Assembly (NCBI RefSeq): GCF_009807095.1
Contig: NZ_WUCC01000003.1
Location: forward strand, 248,001 to 312,000
Source of the DNA: Rathayibacter sp. VKM Ac-2754
GTDB lineage: Bacteria > Actinomycetota > Actinomycetes > Actinomycetales > Microbacteriaceae
Length of the DNA stretch: 64,000 nucleotides
Direction of reading: 5' to 3'
The notes under the pieces are model-generated. The model searched no databases. It was given only the letters and a program-made list of their open reading frames with translations, and was not told where the DNA came from. Shown here piece after piece: positions 22,967 to 31,325 of this stretch. Numbering within the stretch: position 1 is the first letter of the stretch; every line of letters begins with the position of its first letter. A program made the position numbers and the translations under genes.

Positions 22967-23554
22967 ATGCGCATGGACGAGGCCTCGACGAATCGATCCG
23001 GGGCCTTCTGGTACCCCGGAGCGACGAGCGAGCCCGGTGCCGTCGAGGTCCTGGCCGCGATGCGCGCGTTCCGCACCGCCGAGACCGCCATGCGCCGCCG
23101 CACCCGCGGGTCGATGGGCATGGGCGAGAACGACCTGCTCGCCGTGCAGTTCCTCATGCGCCGCCAGCAGTCGGGGCAGCACGTCAGCCCGAAGGACCTG
23201 GCCGCCTACCTCGGCATCTCCTCTGCTTCCACGACCGTCCTGATCGACCGCCTCGTCAAGAGCGGGCACGTGGAGCGGCAGCCGCACCCGAGCGATCGAC
23301 GCGCGATCCGGATCGTGGCGACCCCGACCTCGCACCGCGAGGTCCGCGAGACCCTCGATGAGATGCACCGCCGGATGCTCGAGGCGGCGGCACGGCTCTC
23401 GGGAGCCGAGGCCATCACGGTGATCCGCTTCCTCGAGACGATGCGCGACATCGTCGAGAAGCCCGCACAGGGCGAGGCCGAGGTCCCGGACACGGCGGCG
23501 GACGACTCCGAGCCGGACCTGGTCGACCTCGAGTTCCAGCGCCGCCGGGCCTGA
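22967..23554 (+). CDS. MarR-family transcriptional regulator
   Basis: A 195-residue winged-helix regulator. The DNA-binding core is GENDLLAVQFLMRRQQSGQHVSPKDLAAYLGISSASTTVLIDRLVKSGHVERQPHPSDRRAIRIVATP (residues ~53-120), with the usual DRR wing. A long acidic tail (GEAEVPDTAADDSEPDLVDLEF) follows. I place the start at ATG 22967 (MRMDEAS); the second Met at 22973 is possible. The divergent kinase gene and the downstream DUF7882 gene share operator-like sequence with the region upstream, so all three may form one small regulon. Confidence 0.87.
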   Translation: MRMDEASTNRSGAFWYPGATSEPGAVEVLAAMRAFRTAETAMRRRTRGSMGMGENDLLAVQFLMRRQQSGQHVSPKDLAAYLGISSASTTVLIDRLVKSGHVERQPHPSDRRAIRIVATPTSHREVRETLDEMHRRMLEAAARLSGAEAITVIRFLETMRDIVEKPAQGEAEVPDTAADDSEPDLVDLEFQRRRA

Positions 23555-23588
23555 TCCTCGTCGTGCGCGAGCGTCGTCTCGGCCGATC

Positions 23589-23604
23589 CGGCCGTCGACG
23601 GCCG
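23589..23604 (+). terminator. Short GC hairpin after marR gene
   Basis: CGGCCGTCGACGGCCG (23589-23604) is a 16-bp palindrome 34 bp after the stop: a 6-bp stem with a TCGA loop. It is a weak candidate terminator. Confidence 0.35.
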
Positions 23605-23633
23605 CGACTTCCGTCATTCTCCGACGAGCGATA

Positions 23634-23669
23634 ACTAGCTTGACTAGTAGAAAGCCTGTCTAGCGATAC
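23634..23669 (+). promoter_or_regulatory. Promoter and operator-like site of DUF7882 gene
   Basis: TTGACT (23640-23645) is embedded in CTAGCTTGACTAG (23634-23646) and is followed by TAGCGATAC near 23661-23669 as a possible -10. The CTAGCTTG/CTAG arrangement repeats the site between the kinase and marR genes. Confidence 0.45.
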
Positions 23670-23709
23670 AGTGGTCCCGCACCACCCACTCGTCTGATCG
23701 GAGAAGACC

Positions 23710-24051
23710 ATGGGCACCATCCTGTACGGCACCCCTCCCGCCGCCATCGAGGTCGAGGACAGGGCGCTCGCCCACCTCCAGATCGTCATCATCAACAAGT
23801 TCCGGCGCGACGAGCGCTTCCTGCTGACCCTCGACGCGAGCCCCCAGGCCGGCACCGGCCGCCGCGGCGTCTGGATGCACCCCACCATCCCGATCCAGTT
23901 CGAGTTCAAGGGCAGCCGCCAGCCCACGATCAACCCCGAGTGGGTCGAGGCCCTGATGGAGCGCGCCAACAGCGGCACCGGCCTGCGAATCGTGGCCGAG
24001 CCCGCCAGCGCCGGTGCCGTGCCGATGCGCCGCTCCGACACCGCGGCCTGA
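23710..24051 (+). CDS. DUF7882-type small protein (first of two paralogues)
   Basis: A 113-residue protein (MGTILYGTPPAAIEVEDRAL…). It aligns along most of its length with the product at 34794: both have M-G-x-L-Y/H-Y, 'HLQ-V', RR..F.LT, GTGR..VW, FEF.GSR.P and NSG.GL. This family is frequent in Microbacteriaceae and has sometimes been labelled 'ATP-dependent DNA ligase', apparently by error, since no ligase motif is present. Function unknown. It has its own promoter and a downstream terminator, and shares an operator-like motif with the marR/kinase region. Confidence 0.78.
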   Translation: MGTILYGTPPAAIEVEDRALAHLQIVIINKFRRDERFLLTLDASPQAGTGRRGVWMHPTIPIQFEFKGSRQPTINPEWVEALMERANSGTGLRIVAEPASAGAVPMRRSDTAA

Positions 24052-24384
24052 CCCGCTCGAGCCGGACGGCTCCCGATCGAGCAGTCGGCCCCGCCCGAAG
24101 CCCGTCTCCCGCAGCGGAGGCGGGCTTCGTGTCGTCTCCGCCCGGTCGCGGCCGAGATCCAGCAGATATGAACTTGCTCGCAAGTGCTTGACATTTCGCG
24201 CCAGCCTCGATCCACCGGCCCTACACTTCGAGGGCGGCGCTGGGACGTTTCGGCGGGCTCGTCCCCCGGGCCGCACTCATGACCGACCGCCGGATGCCGG
24301 GATCCCCTCTCGCATCCGGCGGGCGGACACGACCGGGGCCCCGAAGCCCCACCGCGAGGTCCGCCACCCTCAGGAGTCGGCGCG
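24052..24384. other. 333-bp gap between DUF7882 gene and small gene
   Basis: It holds the terminator at 24097-24128, a perfect 14-bp palindrome ACTTGCTCGCAAGT (24172-24185) and a TTGACA at 24188-24193 right behind it. TACACT at 24222-24227 is too far (28 bp) for a classical partner -10. The palindrome next to TTGACA looks like an operator-promoter for the downstream small gene. Nothing coding was seen. Confidence 0.5.
24097..24128 (+). terminator. Terminator after DUF7882 gene
   Basis: A 13-bp stem, 24097-24109 with 24116-24128 (one G-U pair), and a 6-nt loop (cgcagc), 45 bp after the stop codon. Confidence 0.75.
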
Positions 24385-24648
24385 ATGACCATCGACACGT
24401 CCAGCGAACCGCAGATCGTCACCGACGCGGGCGGTGGTGCAGCGGCGCGCGAGGTCGTCCCCGGCGAGGTGTTCACCGCCGTCGTGTCCGACGGATTCGA
24501 GCACTGGCGGGTGATCGCCGTCCTCGGCATCCGAGTGCTCGCCGAGCGCGTCGACGGAGGCGAGCGCCGCAGCTTCACCCTCCGCTTCGTCCGGCACCGC
24601 CTGTGGCTGCTCGCCCAGGCCGCGCCGGAGTCGTCGCCCCTCGCCTGA
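24385..24648 (+). CDS. Small hypothetical protein
   Basis: An 87-residue protein, family not recognised. The core FTAVVSDGFEHWRVIAVLGIRVLAERVDGGERRSFTLRFVRHRLWLL reads as a small all-beta fold with basic character. Good codon bias at third positions supports a real gene. It is preceded by a possible operator/TTGACA at 24172-24193 and converges with the glycosyltransferase (19 bp gap). Confidence 0.6.
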   Translation: MTIDTSSEPQIVTDAGGGAAAREVVPGEVFTAVVSDGFEHWRVIAVLGIRVLAERVDGGERRSFTLRFVRHRLWLLAQAAPESSPLA

Positions 24649-24667
24649 TCGCGGACGACTCCCGCCC

Positions 24668-25978
24668 TCAGAGGGCGTGCTCGGCGCGCACCGGGCGCGG
24701 GATCCGCGCGAAGAGGCGGTCGAACACGGTGCGGCGGTCGAACTGCAGCGCGTACTCGCGGGCGGCGAGCGCGCGGTGCGCCCGCTCCTCCGCCGACAGG
24801 TCGAGGACGACGTGGTCGAGCAGTGACGCGATCGTGCCGGGGTCGTCGACCGGCGTGATGAAGGCGTGCTCGCCGATGGCCTCGCCGATGCCGCCGGTGA
24901 GCGTCGTGATGACGGGGCCGCCTCCCGCCAGCATCTTCTCGGCGAGGGCGATGCCGAAGGTCTCGACGAACTCCGGCCGCGGCTTGCTCGGCAGCACGAA
25001 TGCGGAGCAGCCGGCCATCAGGTAGGGCTTCTCGGCGTCGCCGACGTCGTCGAGGAAGCGGATGCGGTGCGCCAGCGGCGACGCGGCCGCGAGACGCCGC
25101 AGCTCCGCCTCCTGCGGGCCCCTGCCCGCGATGACGAGCTCGTGGTCGGAATGGACGCGGCTGCGCTCGAAGCCGCCGATGAGGTCCTCGACGCCCTTCG
25201 CCTCGGTGAGGCGCGAGAGGAAGAGCACGTAGCCGTCGGTGCGGAGCCCGCGGGCGCGGACGACCTCGTCGACCACTCCGGGGTCGAGGTGGGTGTAGGC
25301 GTCGGAGTCGATGGCCGGGTAGGAGATCTCGATTCTGGCGCGGCACTGCTCGGCGAAGCGGGTGCCGTGGGCGGCGTCGATGCGCTCCGCCTCCTCGACG
25401 ATCAGGTCGCGGGTGTACTCCGAGACGGCGACGCAGTGGTCCTGCGAGAGGTACGACGCGAAGATGTGGGCGGCGGCGCCCAGGCGCCCCTCCTCGACGG
25501 CGCGCCGGACGACGTTCGTGACGTCAGAGCCGACCGCCTCGGCGACCGTGGTGACGTCGACGGGGAGTCCCGTGCTCCAGGCCGCGCGCAGCGCATCCGA
25601 CACCGCGATGGTGTGCGGGCTGAGGTAGAGCGACAGGCAGACGGTGGGGACGCCGTCGGTGAAGAGCTCGACGAGGCGGCCGACCATGCCGGCCAGGAAG
25701 CGGCCGTCGGGCACCTTGTAGTCGCCGACCGGCTCGGGACGCTCGACGATGATGCCGTCGCTGTAGGGCAGCACCGCGTCCAGCGGCTTGAGCGGGAGGC
25801 CCGCGGCCTGGAGCCGCTCGATCGGCCAGGTGACGATGCGCACCTCGTCGAAGCCGCGCTCGCGGGCGGTCTCGGCGAGGTTGCGGGCCTCGACCGAGTG
25901 CCCGCAGATCACCGGATCGGCGCGGACCACGATGACGAGTCTGTTCTGCACGGTGTGGGCGTGCGTGCTCTGGTCCAT
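24668..25978 (-). CDS. GT4-family glycosyltransferase
   Basis: A 436-residue GT-B glycosyltransferase. The C-terminal half carries FLSRLTEAKGVEDLIGGFE, ELVIAGRGPQEAELRRLA and FVETFGIALAEKMLAGGGPVITT (the EX7E donor site). The N-terminal half starts with VVRADPVICGHSVEARNLAETA, the nucleotide-sugar/acceptor side. No signal peptide. It is the second gene after the GH92 enzyme on the minus strand (81-bp gap). The acceptor is unknown; the pairing with a mannosidase suggests mannose-containing glycans, which is inference. Confidence 0.82.
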   Translation of the reverse strand: MDQSTHAHTVQNRLVIVVRADPVICGHSVEARNLAETARERGFDEVRIVTWPIERLQAAGLPLKPLDAVLPYSDGIIVERPEPVGDYKVPDGRFLAGMVGRLVELFTDGVPTVCLSLYLSPHTIAVSDALRAAWSTGLPVDVTTVAEAVGSDVTNVVRRAVEEGRLGAAAHIFASYLSQDHCVAVSEYTRDLIVEEAERIDAAHGTRFAEQCRARIEISYPAIDSDAYTHLDPGVVDEVVRARGLRTDGYVLFLSRLTEAKGVEDLIGGFERSRVHSDHELVIAGRGPQEAELRRLAAASPLAHRIRFLDDVGDAEKPYLMAGCSAFVLPSKPRPEFVETFGIALAEKMLAGGGPVITTLTGGIGEAIGEHAFITPVDDPGTIASLLDHVVLDLSAEERAHRALAAREYALQFDRRTVFDRLFARIPRPVRAEHAL

Positions 25979-26059
25979 GGGGCTCCTTCGGGGATGATCG
26001 GTGGTCGGGGTGCAGTGGTGTCGAGGTTCGGTGGTACCGCAGTGCAGTGGCGCTGCGCG

Positions 26060-28261
26060 TCAGCGGAGCGGGAACGAGGGCGGCCGGTGGGCCGCCTCGC
26101 TCCCCCAGCCGACGGGTTCGTCGCCGAGGTGGAGCGTCAGCTCGCCGCCGCGGTGCAGCTCGGCGGCGCTGATCGCACTCGCCTCGAGCGGGGCGCCGTT
26201 GAGCTCGGCCGACTGGACGTACTGGACGGGTCCGCCGGGCACGGGCTCGACGAATCCGGTCGTCCGGATCTCGAAGTCGGCGCCGCCGACCGCGAGCGAG
26301 GCCCGCGCGAAGGCGGGCGCGTTGACCAGCAGCTGCCCCTGGCCGGCGACGGGGAACAGCCCGAGGCTCGCCCAGACGTACCAGGAGCTCAGCCCTCCGG
26401 AGTCGTCGTTGCCGGGCAGCCCGCCGCGCCCCGTGCCGAAGCGCTGGTGCACGACGCCGTGCACGATCTCGGCCGTGCGATCGGGGCGGCCCGCGTAGTG
26501 GTACGCCCAGGGCGCCTCCATGTCGGGCTCGTTGTTCAGCCCCTCGAAACGGCCGAGAGCCGCCCCGGCGAGCATCTCGGCGCGGTCGGGGCGGAGGCCG
26601 GGCTGCACGACCGGCTCGGCGCCGTAGCCGAAGAACTCGTCGAGCTGGGCGACGAAGGCGTCGTCGCCTCCGCTCAGCGCGATGCGGCCGGCCATGTCGT
26701 GCAGCAGCCGGAACGAGTAGTTGTGGCGCGTTCCCTCGTAGTAGGTCGAGTCCTTCAGGAGTCCCGAGCGGAGGTCGTAGGCGTTGACCCACTGGGCCGC
26801 CCGCTCCTCGAGCTGCTCGGCGAGCAGGCGATCGCCTACATGGCGGGCGACGACCGCCGTGCACCAGTAGCCGTGCGCGAGGTCGAGGGTGTGGCTGATC
26901 GGGTGCGCCTCCCCCACCGCGAGGAACTCCTCGCCGTAGGTGCGCTTGAGGTCCTCGCTCATGTGCACGAGCGCCGCCTCCCAGTCGATGCCGGGCAGCC
27001 CGAGGCGGCAGAGATCGGCGAGGAACGTGTGCGCGAGCGCGCTGCCCTGGCGCGAGAAGCGGTCGCTGCCCTTGGCCATCCGGTAGCCGATCGGGAAGTT
27101 GCCCTCCTCCTCGCAGATGGTGAGCAGCGCGGCTCCGATCTCGACCGCGCGGTCGGGGACGAGCGCGGTGAGCAGCGGCAGCTGAGTGCGGTAGATGTCC
27201 CACATCGTGCTGATGTCGAAGACGAACGGGCCGTCGCTCGGCCAGAACGGGCTCTCGTCGGGGGCCAGGCACGGCTTGATCAGCGAGTGGTAGAGCGCCG
27301 TCGCGAACACGGTCTCACGCTCGGGCGACGGGGTGTCGACCGCGACCGCGCGCAGGCGCTTGCGCCACGTCTTGCGGGTGCGGTCGCGGCGCTGGTCGAA
27401 GCCGGTGCCGGTCGGCGGCACGTCGCGGTGCAGGTTCTCGCGGGCGCGGTCGGTGCCGCGCAGCGAGAAGCCCATCCGCAGCTCGACGGTCTGGCCGGCC
27501 GTGCTCGGGCCGGCCCACATCAGGCCGAACGGGCGGAGCGTCGTGGGGCGGATGTGGTCGAAGTCGAGCCGGGTGCCGCCGGGCATCAGCCGGCGGTCGT
27601 ACCAGAGCATCTGCCGCCAGGGCAGGGCGTCGCACTCGAGGTGGACGGCGAGCGGTGCCCCCTCCATCACGACCTCACCGGCGGCGACGCCGGGCGAGAT
27701 CGAGTGCAGGTGCGAGCGGAGGGGCACGGTCGCCCCGGAGGGGATCGCCAGGCCGCCCAGCGAGAGGTCGACGACCACGCGAGCGCTGCGGTGCTCCGGG
27801 AAGGTGTAGCGGTGCACCACCGAGGAGGGCCCGACCGTCAACTCGGCGCGGATGCCCGAGGAGAGGGTCGCGGCGTAGTAGCCCGGCTCGGCGACCTCGT
27901 CCTCGAGCTCCCAGCTGCGCCCGAGCTCGTCCAGCGGCTCGAGCATCGGCGTGACGCGGAGGTAGTTGTAGTACTTGCGGATCGCGCCGGTGCCCGACTG
28001 CTGGAAGTGCGTGAATCCCGAGGCGACGAGGCCGTCGTGGATCGTCGGCGGCACTCCCTCGAGCGCCAGGTCGTAGCGGCCGTAGCCGGTGGGGTAGGCC
28101 CCGGAGTAGGAGCACGCCGAGACCATCCCGAGCGGGAAGGTCGCACCCGGATGCGTGTTGCCGATCTGCGGCTTGGGCGACCACCAGGTCGCCGCGAGCC
28201 CCGTCGGCTCCGGCAGGAGGGTCGCCTCGGTGCCGAGGAACGGGTCCACCCGCTCGATCAC
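26060..28261 (-). CDS. GH92-family alpha-mannosidase
   Basis: A 733-residue glycoside hydrolase of family 92, starting at GTG 28261 (VIERVDPFLGTE). The family signatures are NTHPGATFPLGMVSACSYSG near the N-terminus, DISTMWDIYRTQLPLL in the middle, and LPGNDDSGGLSSWYVWASLGLFPV near the C-terminus; the last includes the acidic active-site region. GH92 enzymes are calcium-dependent exo-alpha-mannosidases, usually secreted or periplasmic. Here no signal peptide or lipobox is present and none can be found in-frame upstream, so the protein appears cytoplasmic. It precedes a GT4 gene. Confidence 0.9.
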   Translation of the reverse strand: MIERVDPFLGTEATLLPEPTGLAATWWSPKPQIGNTHPGATFPLGMVSACSYSGAYPTGYGRYDLALEGVPPTIHDGLVASGFTHFQQSGTGAIRKYYNYLRVTPMLEPLDELGRSWELEDEVAEPGYYAATLSSGIRAELTVGPSSVVHRYTFPEHRSARVVVDLSLGGLAIPSGATVPLRSHLHSISPGVAAGEVVMEGAPLAVHLECDALPWRQMLWYDRRLMPGGTRLDFDHIRPTTLRPFGLMWAGPSTAGQTVELRMGFSLRGTDRARENLHRDVPPTGTGFDQRRDRTRKTWRKRLRAVAVDTPSPERETVFATALYHSLIKPCLAPDESPFWPSDGPFVFDISTMWDIYRTQLPLLTALVPDRAVEIGAALLTICEEEGNFPIGYRMAKGSDRFSRQGSALAHTFLADLCRLGLPGIDWEAALVHMSEDLKRTYGEEFLAVGEAHPISHTLDLAHGYWCTAVVARHVGDRLLAEQLEERAAQWVNAYDLRSGLLKDSTYYEGTRHNYSFRLLHDMAGRIALSGGDDAFVAQLDEFFGYGAEPVVQPGLRPDRAEMLAGAALGRFEGLNNEPDMEAPWAYHYAGRPDRTAEIVHGVVHQRFGTGRGGLPGNDDSGGLSSWYVWASLGLFPVAGQGQLLVNAPAFARASLAVGGADFEIRTTGFVEPVPGGPVQYVQSAELNGAPLEASAISAAELHRGGELTLHLGDEPVGWGSEAAHRPPSFPLR

Positions 28262-28379
28262 CTGGTCTCCACCGCCGCCGCCATGCCGTGACGCTAGGCA
28301 GCGCCGGGAGACACAGGGTGTCGCCCGGGTGTACGAGCGGCGACGGCTCGGCGACCGATCGGGGCCGGAACCCGGCGGG

Positions 28380-29471
28380 CTACGGGATCAGCCGCTCCGC
28401 CCGGTAGCGGTCGAACAGCGCCGTGAACGAGTCGACGGTGCGGTGGTGCACCGTGAACCCGGCCAGGCGCGACTTGCTGATGTCGGTGACGACCTCGATG
28501 CGGCGGCCGAGGTCGGCGTCGGTGTGCCACCAGGAGGCGACGCGCTCGAGGTCGGGCTCGACGAGGTCGTGCTCGCGCACCAGGCGCCGCCAGGTCTCGC
28601 CCGCGTCGGCCATCTGCTGCTCGAGCGGCTGCGGCTCCTCGCCCGGGCCGACGGGCTCGACCCCGAAGTGCTCGGCGATCCGCGACCACATCCAGCGCCA
28701 GCGGAAGACGTCGCCGTTGACCACGTTGAAGGCCTGGTCGCGGCCCGCCTCGGACGTCGCCGCCCAGAGCATCTGCTCGGCGAGGACGGTCGAGTCGGTC
28801 ATGTCGGTCAGGCCGTTCCACTGCGTGGGCGAGCCGGGGAAGACGAAGGGGGTGCCCTGCGCGCGGTGGATCGATGCCGCGACCGCGAGGGTGAGCCCCA
28901 TGTTCATCGCGTTGCCGACGGCGTGGCCGATCACGGTGTGCGAGCGGTGCACCGACCAGGTGAAGTCGTCGCGCTCAGCGGCGGCGAAGAGCTCGTCCTC
29001 CTGCGCGTAGTAGAAGTTGGGCGCGTCGAGCCGCGCCTCCTCCTCGTGGAACGGGGTGTCGGGCATCGCGCCCTGCCCGTAGGCCTCGAAGGGGCCGAGG
29101 TAGTGCTTGAGCCCGGTGACGAGTGCGACGTGCTCGAGCGGCGCGTGCGAGAGCGCGGCGAGCAGATCGCGGACCATGCCGCCGTTGACGGCGATGTTCT
29201 CCTCCTCCGTCGCCTGGCGCGACCACGCGGTGAAGAACACGTGCGTCGGCTGCTCGTCGGCGAGGACGCGGGCGAGGTCGTCGGCCGAGCGCAGGTCGGC
29301 CGAGAGCGGAGTGACGCCGGGCCGCTCGGCGATCGGCCGGCGCGAGAGGGCGGTGACGGGCCAGCCGCGCTCGGTGAGCAGATCGACGAGGGCGGAGCCT
29401 CCGATGCCGGTGGCGCCGACCACGAGGGCGTGCGGAGCGGAGGAAGTGGGCTGTTCTGCTGCGGAAGTCAT
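28380..29471 (-). CDS. PRISE-like SDR reductase (progesterone-5beta-reductase/iridoid-synthase type)
   Basis: A 363-residue atypical short-chain reductase starting at ATG 29471. The NADP motif is VVGATGIGGSALVDLL near residues 16-31, followed by ALSRRP, typical of PRISE enzymes. The catalytic-region motif PNFYYAQEDELF corresponds to the PRISE NFYYxxED block, and SVHRSHTVIGHA follows. PRISE enzymes reduce enals/enones and similar substrates with NADPH. The substrate here is unknown. It stands alone, divergent from a DsbA-like lipoprotein gene. Confidence 0.8.
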   Translation of the reverse strand: MTSAAEQPTSSAPHALVVGATGIGGSALVDLLTERGWPVTALSRRPIAERPGVTPLSADLRSADDLARVLADEQPTHVFFTAWSRQATEEENIAVNGGMVRDLLAALSHAPLEHVALVTGLKHYLGPFEAYGQGAMPDTPFHEEEARLDAPNFYYAQEDELFAAAERDDFTWSVHRSHTVIGHAVGNAMNMGLTLAVAASIHRAQGTPFVFPGSPTQWNGLTDMTDSTVLAEQMLWAATSEAGRDQAFNVVNGDVFRWRWMWSRIAEHFGVEPVGPGEEPQPLEQQMADAGETWRRLVREHDLVEPDLERVASWWHTDADLGRRIEVVTDISKSRLAGFTVHHRTVDSFTALFDRYRAERLIP

Positions 29472-29576
29472 CGTTGACGACAACGCCTCCGAGCCCGTGG
29501 CATTCCACGAGACCCCGGGTGGACATCCGGCGCTGCGTGGGAACCGGACCCGAGCATTTCTCGCTATCGTCGTCGG

Positions 29577-30311
29577 ATGCTCGTTCTTCTCCGCCGACGT
29601 CCGGCGTTCCTTCCGACCGCTCTCCTCCTCGCGACCCTGGCCGGGTGCTCCGCAGCGCCCGCGGTCCCGGTCGCGTCGGGTCCCACCCCGACCTCGGCCG
29701 TCGCGGTGACGAGCGGTCCGACGATCGGACCGACAGGCACCCGGGGAGCGGTCGACTTCGACGGCGGATTCGTGCGGTTCGGCGACGGCGCGCGCATCGT
29801 CGATCTCTACGTGGATCCGCTCTGCCCCTACTGCAGGATCTTCGAGGAGGGCTCCGCGCCGCTCCTGTTCGCCGAGGCGGAGGCCGGGAGGGCGACAGTC
29901 CGGATCCATCCGATCGCCGTCCTCGACCGGCTGTCACAGGGTACGCAGTACTCGACTCGCGCCGCAGCCGCGTTCATCGCGGTAGCGGCGGCGACTCCCG
30001 AGCACGCGCAGGGCTACTTCGAGGCGCTGTTCGCCCATCAGCCCGATGAGAACACGCCCGGCCTGAGCGACGACGAGCTCCTCGCGCTGGCGGCACTGCT
30101 CGGAGGCGACGAGGAGGCGATGCGGCGCGAGCTCCCCTCGATGCAGGGCTGGGTCACCGAGCTGACGCGGTCGGCGCTCACCGGACCGCTGCCGGTCACC
30201 GACGAGATCGCGGCGATCGAGCAGGTGCCGACCGTCGTCGTCCAGGGCGCGGTCTTCCGGGGCGACAGCGACGAGACGGAGGCGTTCGCGCAGTTCTACG
30301 CGGCGCACTGA
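29577..30311 (+). CDS. DsbA-like thioredoxin-fold lipoprotein
   Basis: A 244-residue exported protein. A lipobox LATLAGC ends the signal peptide (Cys near residue 24), followed by a Ser/Thr/Pro-rich linker. The thioredoxin-fold domain has VDLYVDPLCPYCRIFEE with the CPYC redox pair, then a helical insertion and the cis-Pro region IEQVPTVVVQGAVF. It probably oxidises or isomerises disulfides of exported proteins at the outer face of the membrane. A TATCGT at about 29564 could be its -10. Confidence 0.87.
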   Translation: MLVLLRRRPAFLPTALLLATLAGCSAAPAVPVASGPTPTSAVAVTSGPTIGPTGTRGAVDFDGGFVRFGDGARIVDLYVDPLCPYCRIFEEGSAPLLFAEAEAGRATVRIHPIAVLDRLSQGTQYSTRAAAAFIAVAAATPEHAQGYFEALFAHQPDENTPGLSDDELLALAALLGGDEEAMRRELPSMQGWVTELTRSALTGPLPVTDEIAAIEQVPTVVVQGAVFRGDSDETEAFAQFYAAH

Positions 30312-30457
30312 CCGCGCGAGGGCGGGCGGTGGATCTCGCGTCGATGACCCCCTGACCCCAGAGCACGACCAGGCGCCCGTCATCGATGTCGAGAGGACGC
30401 GGTGATCCCCCATCGAGCCGCGTCGAGCCCGACACCGCGTGGACGTATCGGCGCCGA

Positions 30458-30862
30458 TCACGCCCCTGCGCCGCTGCCTGCGATGGTCTGGAGAGGCTCC
30501 CCGTGCCGGTCGAAGGAGAGCTCCTCACCCACCTCGGCGCACTCGGCCGCGACGAGATCGAGGGAGTTCCAGAAGTATCGGCTCGTGGTCCTGTCGCCCG
30601 CGAGGCCGTCGAGAAGGTTCTGCTCGGCCAACCGCGCCGCATCGGCCGACGTCGAAGTGGAGGAGTCGTAGGCGAAGGAATCCAGAGCGTCCTCGAAAGA
30701 CGAACGATTGACGATCGTCGGGTCTGCTGCGAAGGCGTTCCAGGACTCCTCTAGAGGAGCGCAGAGTGACTCGTCCTGCTTGCCTCCGGGCAGTGCACAC
30801 CCGCTGACGAGGAGCACCGGAACGGTGAGCAGTGCCGCTCCGGTCCTCCTCATCAGTGCCAC
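30458..30862 (-). CDS. Small hypothetical lipoprotein
   Basis: A 134-residue protein with a clear lipoprotein signal (LLTVPVLLVSGC). The mature part is acidic and helical with several Cys (SLCAPLEESWNAF…, VAAECAEVGEE). No family recognised. Base composition is lower in G+C than its neighbours, as for the next gene. The two small exported proteins lie on the same strand, 7 bp apart, and look like one transcript. Confidence 0.65.
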   Translation of the reverse strand: MALMRRTGAALLTVPVLLVSGCALPGGKQDESLCAPLEESWNAFAADPTIVNRSSFEDALDSFAYDSSTSTSADAARLAEQNLLDGLAGDRTTSRYFWNSLDLVAAECAEVGEELSFDRHGEPLQTIAGSGAGA

Positions 30863-30869
30863 GAGAGAC

Positions 30870-31142
30870 CTAGCCTTCCACGTACATGTGTCCCGTCGCG
30901 GCCCAGACTGCGCAGGCTTTCTTCCGATACTCCGGCTGGTTGGTCTCGTAGATGTGGTAGCACGTCGACGTTCCGGTGTACCACTTCACGCACCGGCCTT
31001 GGTACTCGTAAGCGCAGATCTTGTTCACGGTGTTCGGAACGGCAGATGCCGACGTGGCACCTCCGGCTGCGCCGAGCGCGATGAGCAGGGAGACAACGAG
31101 CGAGCGCGTCACGTTCCTCGTGCGTGTCTTCATCCCGTCCAT
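30870..31142 (-). CDS. Small secreted Cys-containing protein
   Basis: A 90-residue precursor. I choose ATG 31142 (MDGMKTRTRNVTRS) because GAGGA lies 4 nt upstream; ATG 31133 is also possible. A Sec signal (LVVSLLIALGAAGGATSASA) precedes a mature part of about 50 residues with four Cys (ICAYEYQGRC … STCYHIYE … KKACAVWAATG) and many Tyr/Trp. Such compact, probably disulfide-bonded exported proteins can be bacteriocins, inhibitors or effectors; none of these can be claimed from sequence. GC is noticeably lower than the average of the window. Confidence 0.65.
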   Translation of the reverse strand: MDGMKTRTRNVTRSLVVSLLIALGAAGGATSASAVPNTVNKICAYEYQGRCVKWYTGTSTCYHIYETNQPEYRKKACAVWAATGHMYVEG

Positions 31143-31325
31143 GGATTCCTCATTCCTCTTCGTCGAGTCGAGCCGCATCAGTCGGACTTCTCGAACTCAG
31201 TTGATAGTGAGTATTGCTCACAGGAGACGAAGGTATTCTCTGTGGCGGTTCAGAGGAACCGCTGGCGCGGGATGCGCAGCTCCGGTGCGACGGGGCGAGC
31301 GCACCGCACGGGGTAGCGTCGATGG

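Noticed and set aside
24866-28291. 1141-codon plus-strand frame opposite GT4 and GH92
   Set aside because: Low-complexity Val/Arg/Glu/Ala product; the opposite strand encodes two clear enzymes.
30312-30457. Minus-strand coding-looking block (LDIDDGRLVVLWGQGVID)
   Set aside because: Short, no start codon in context and no recognised family; it could be a gene remnant, but the evidence is too thin.
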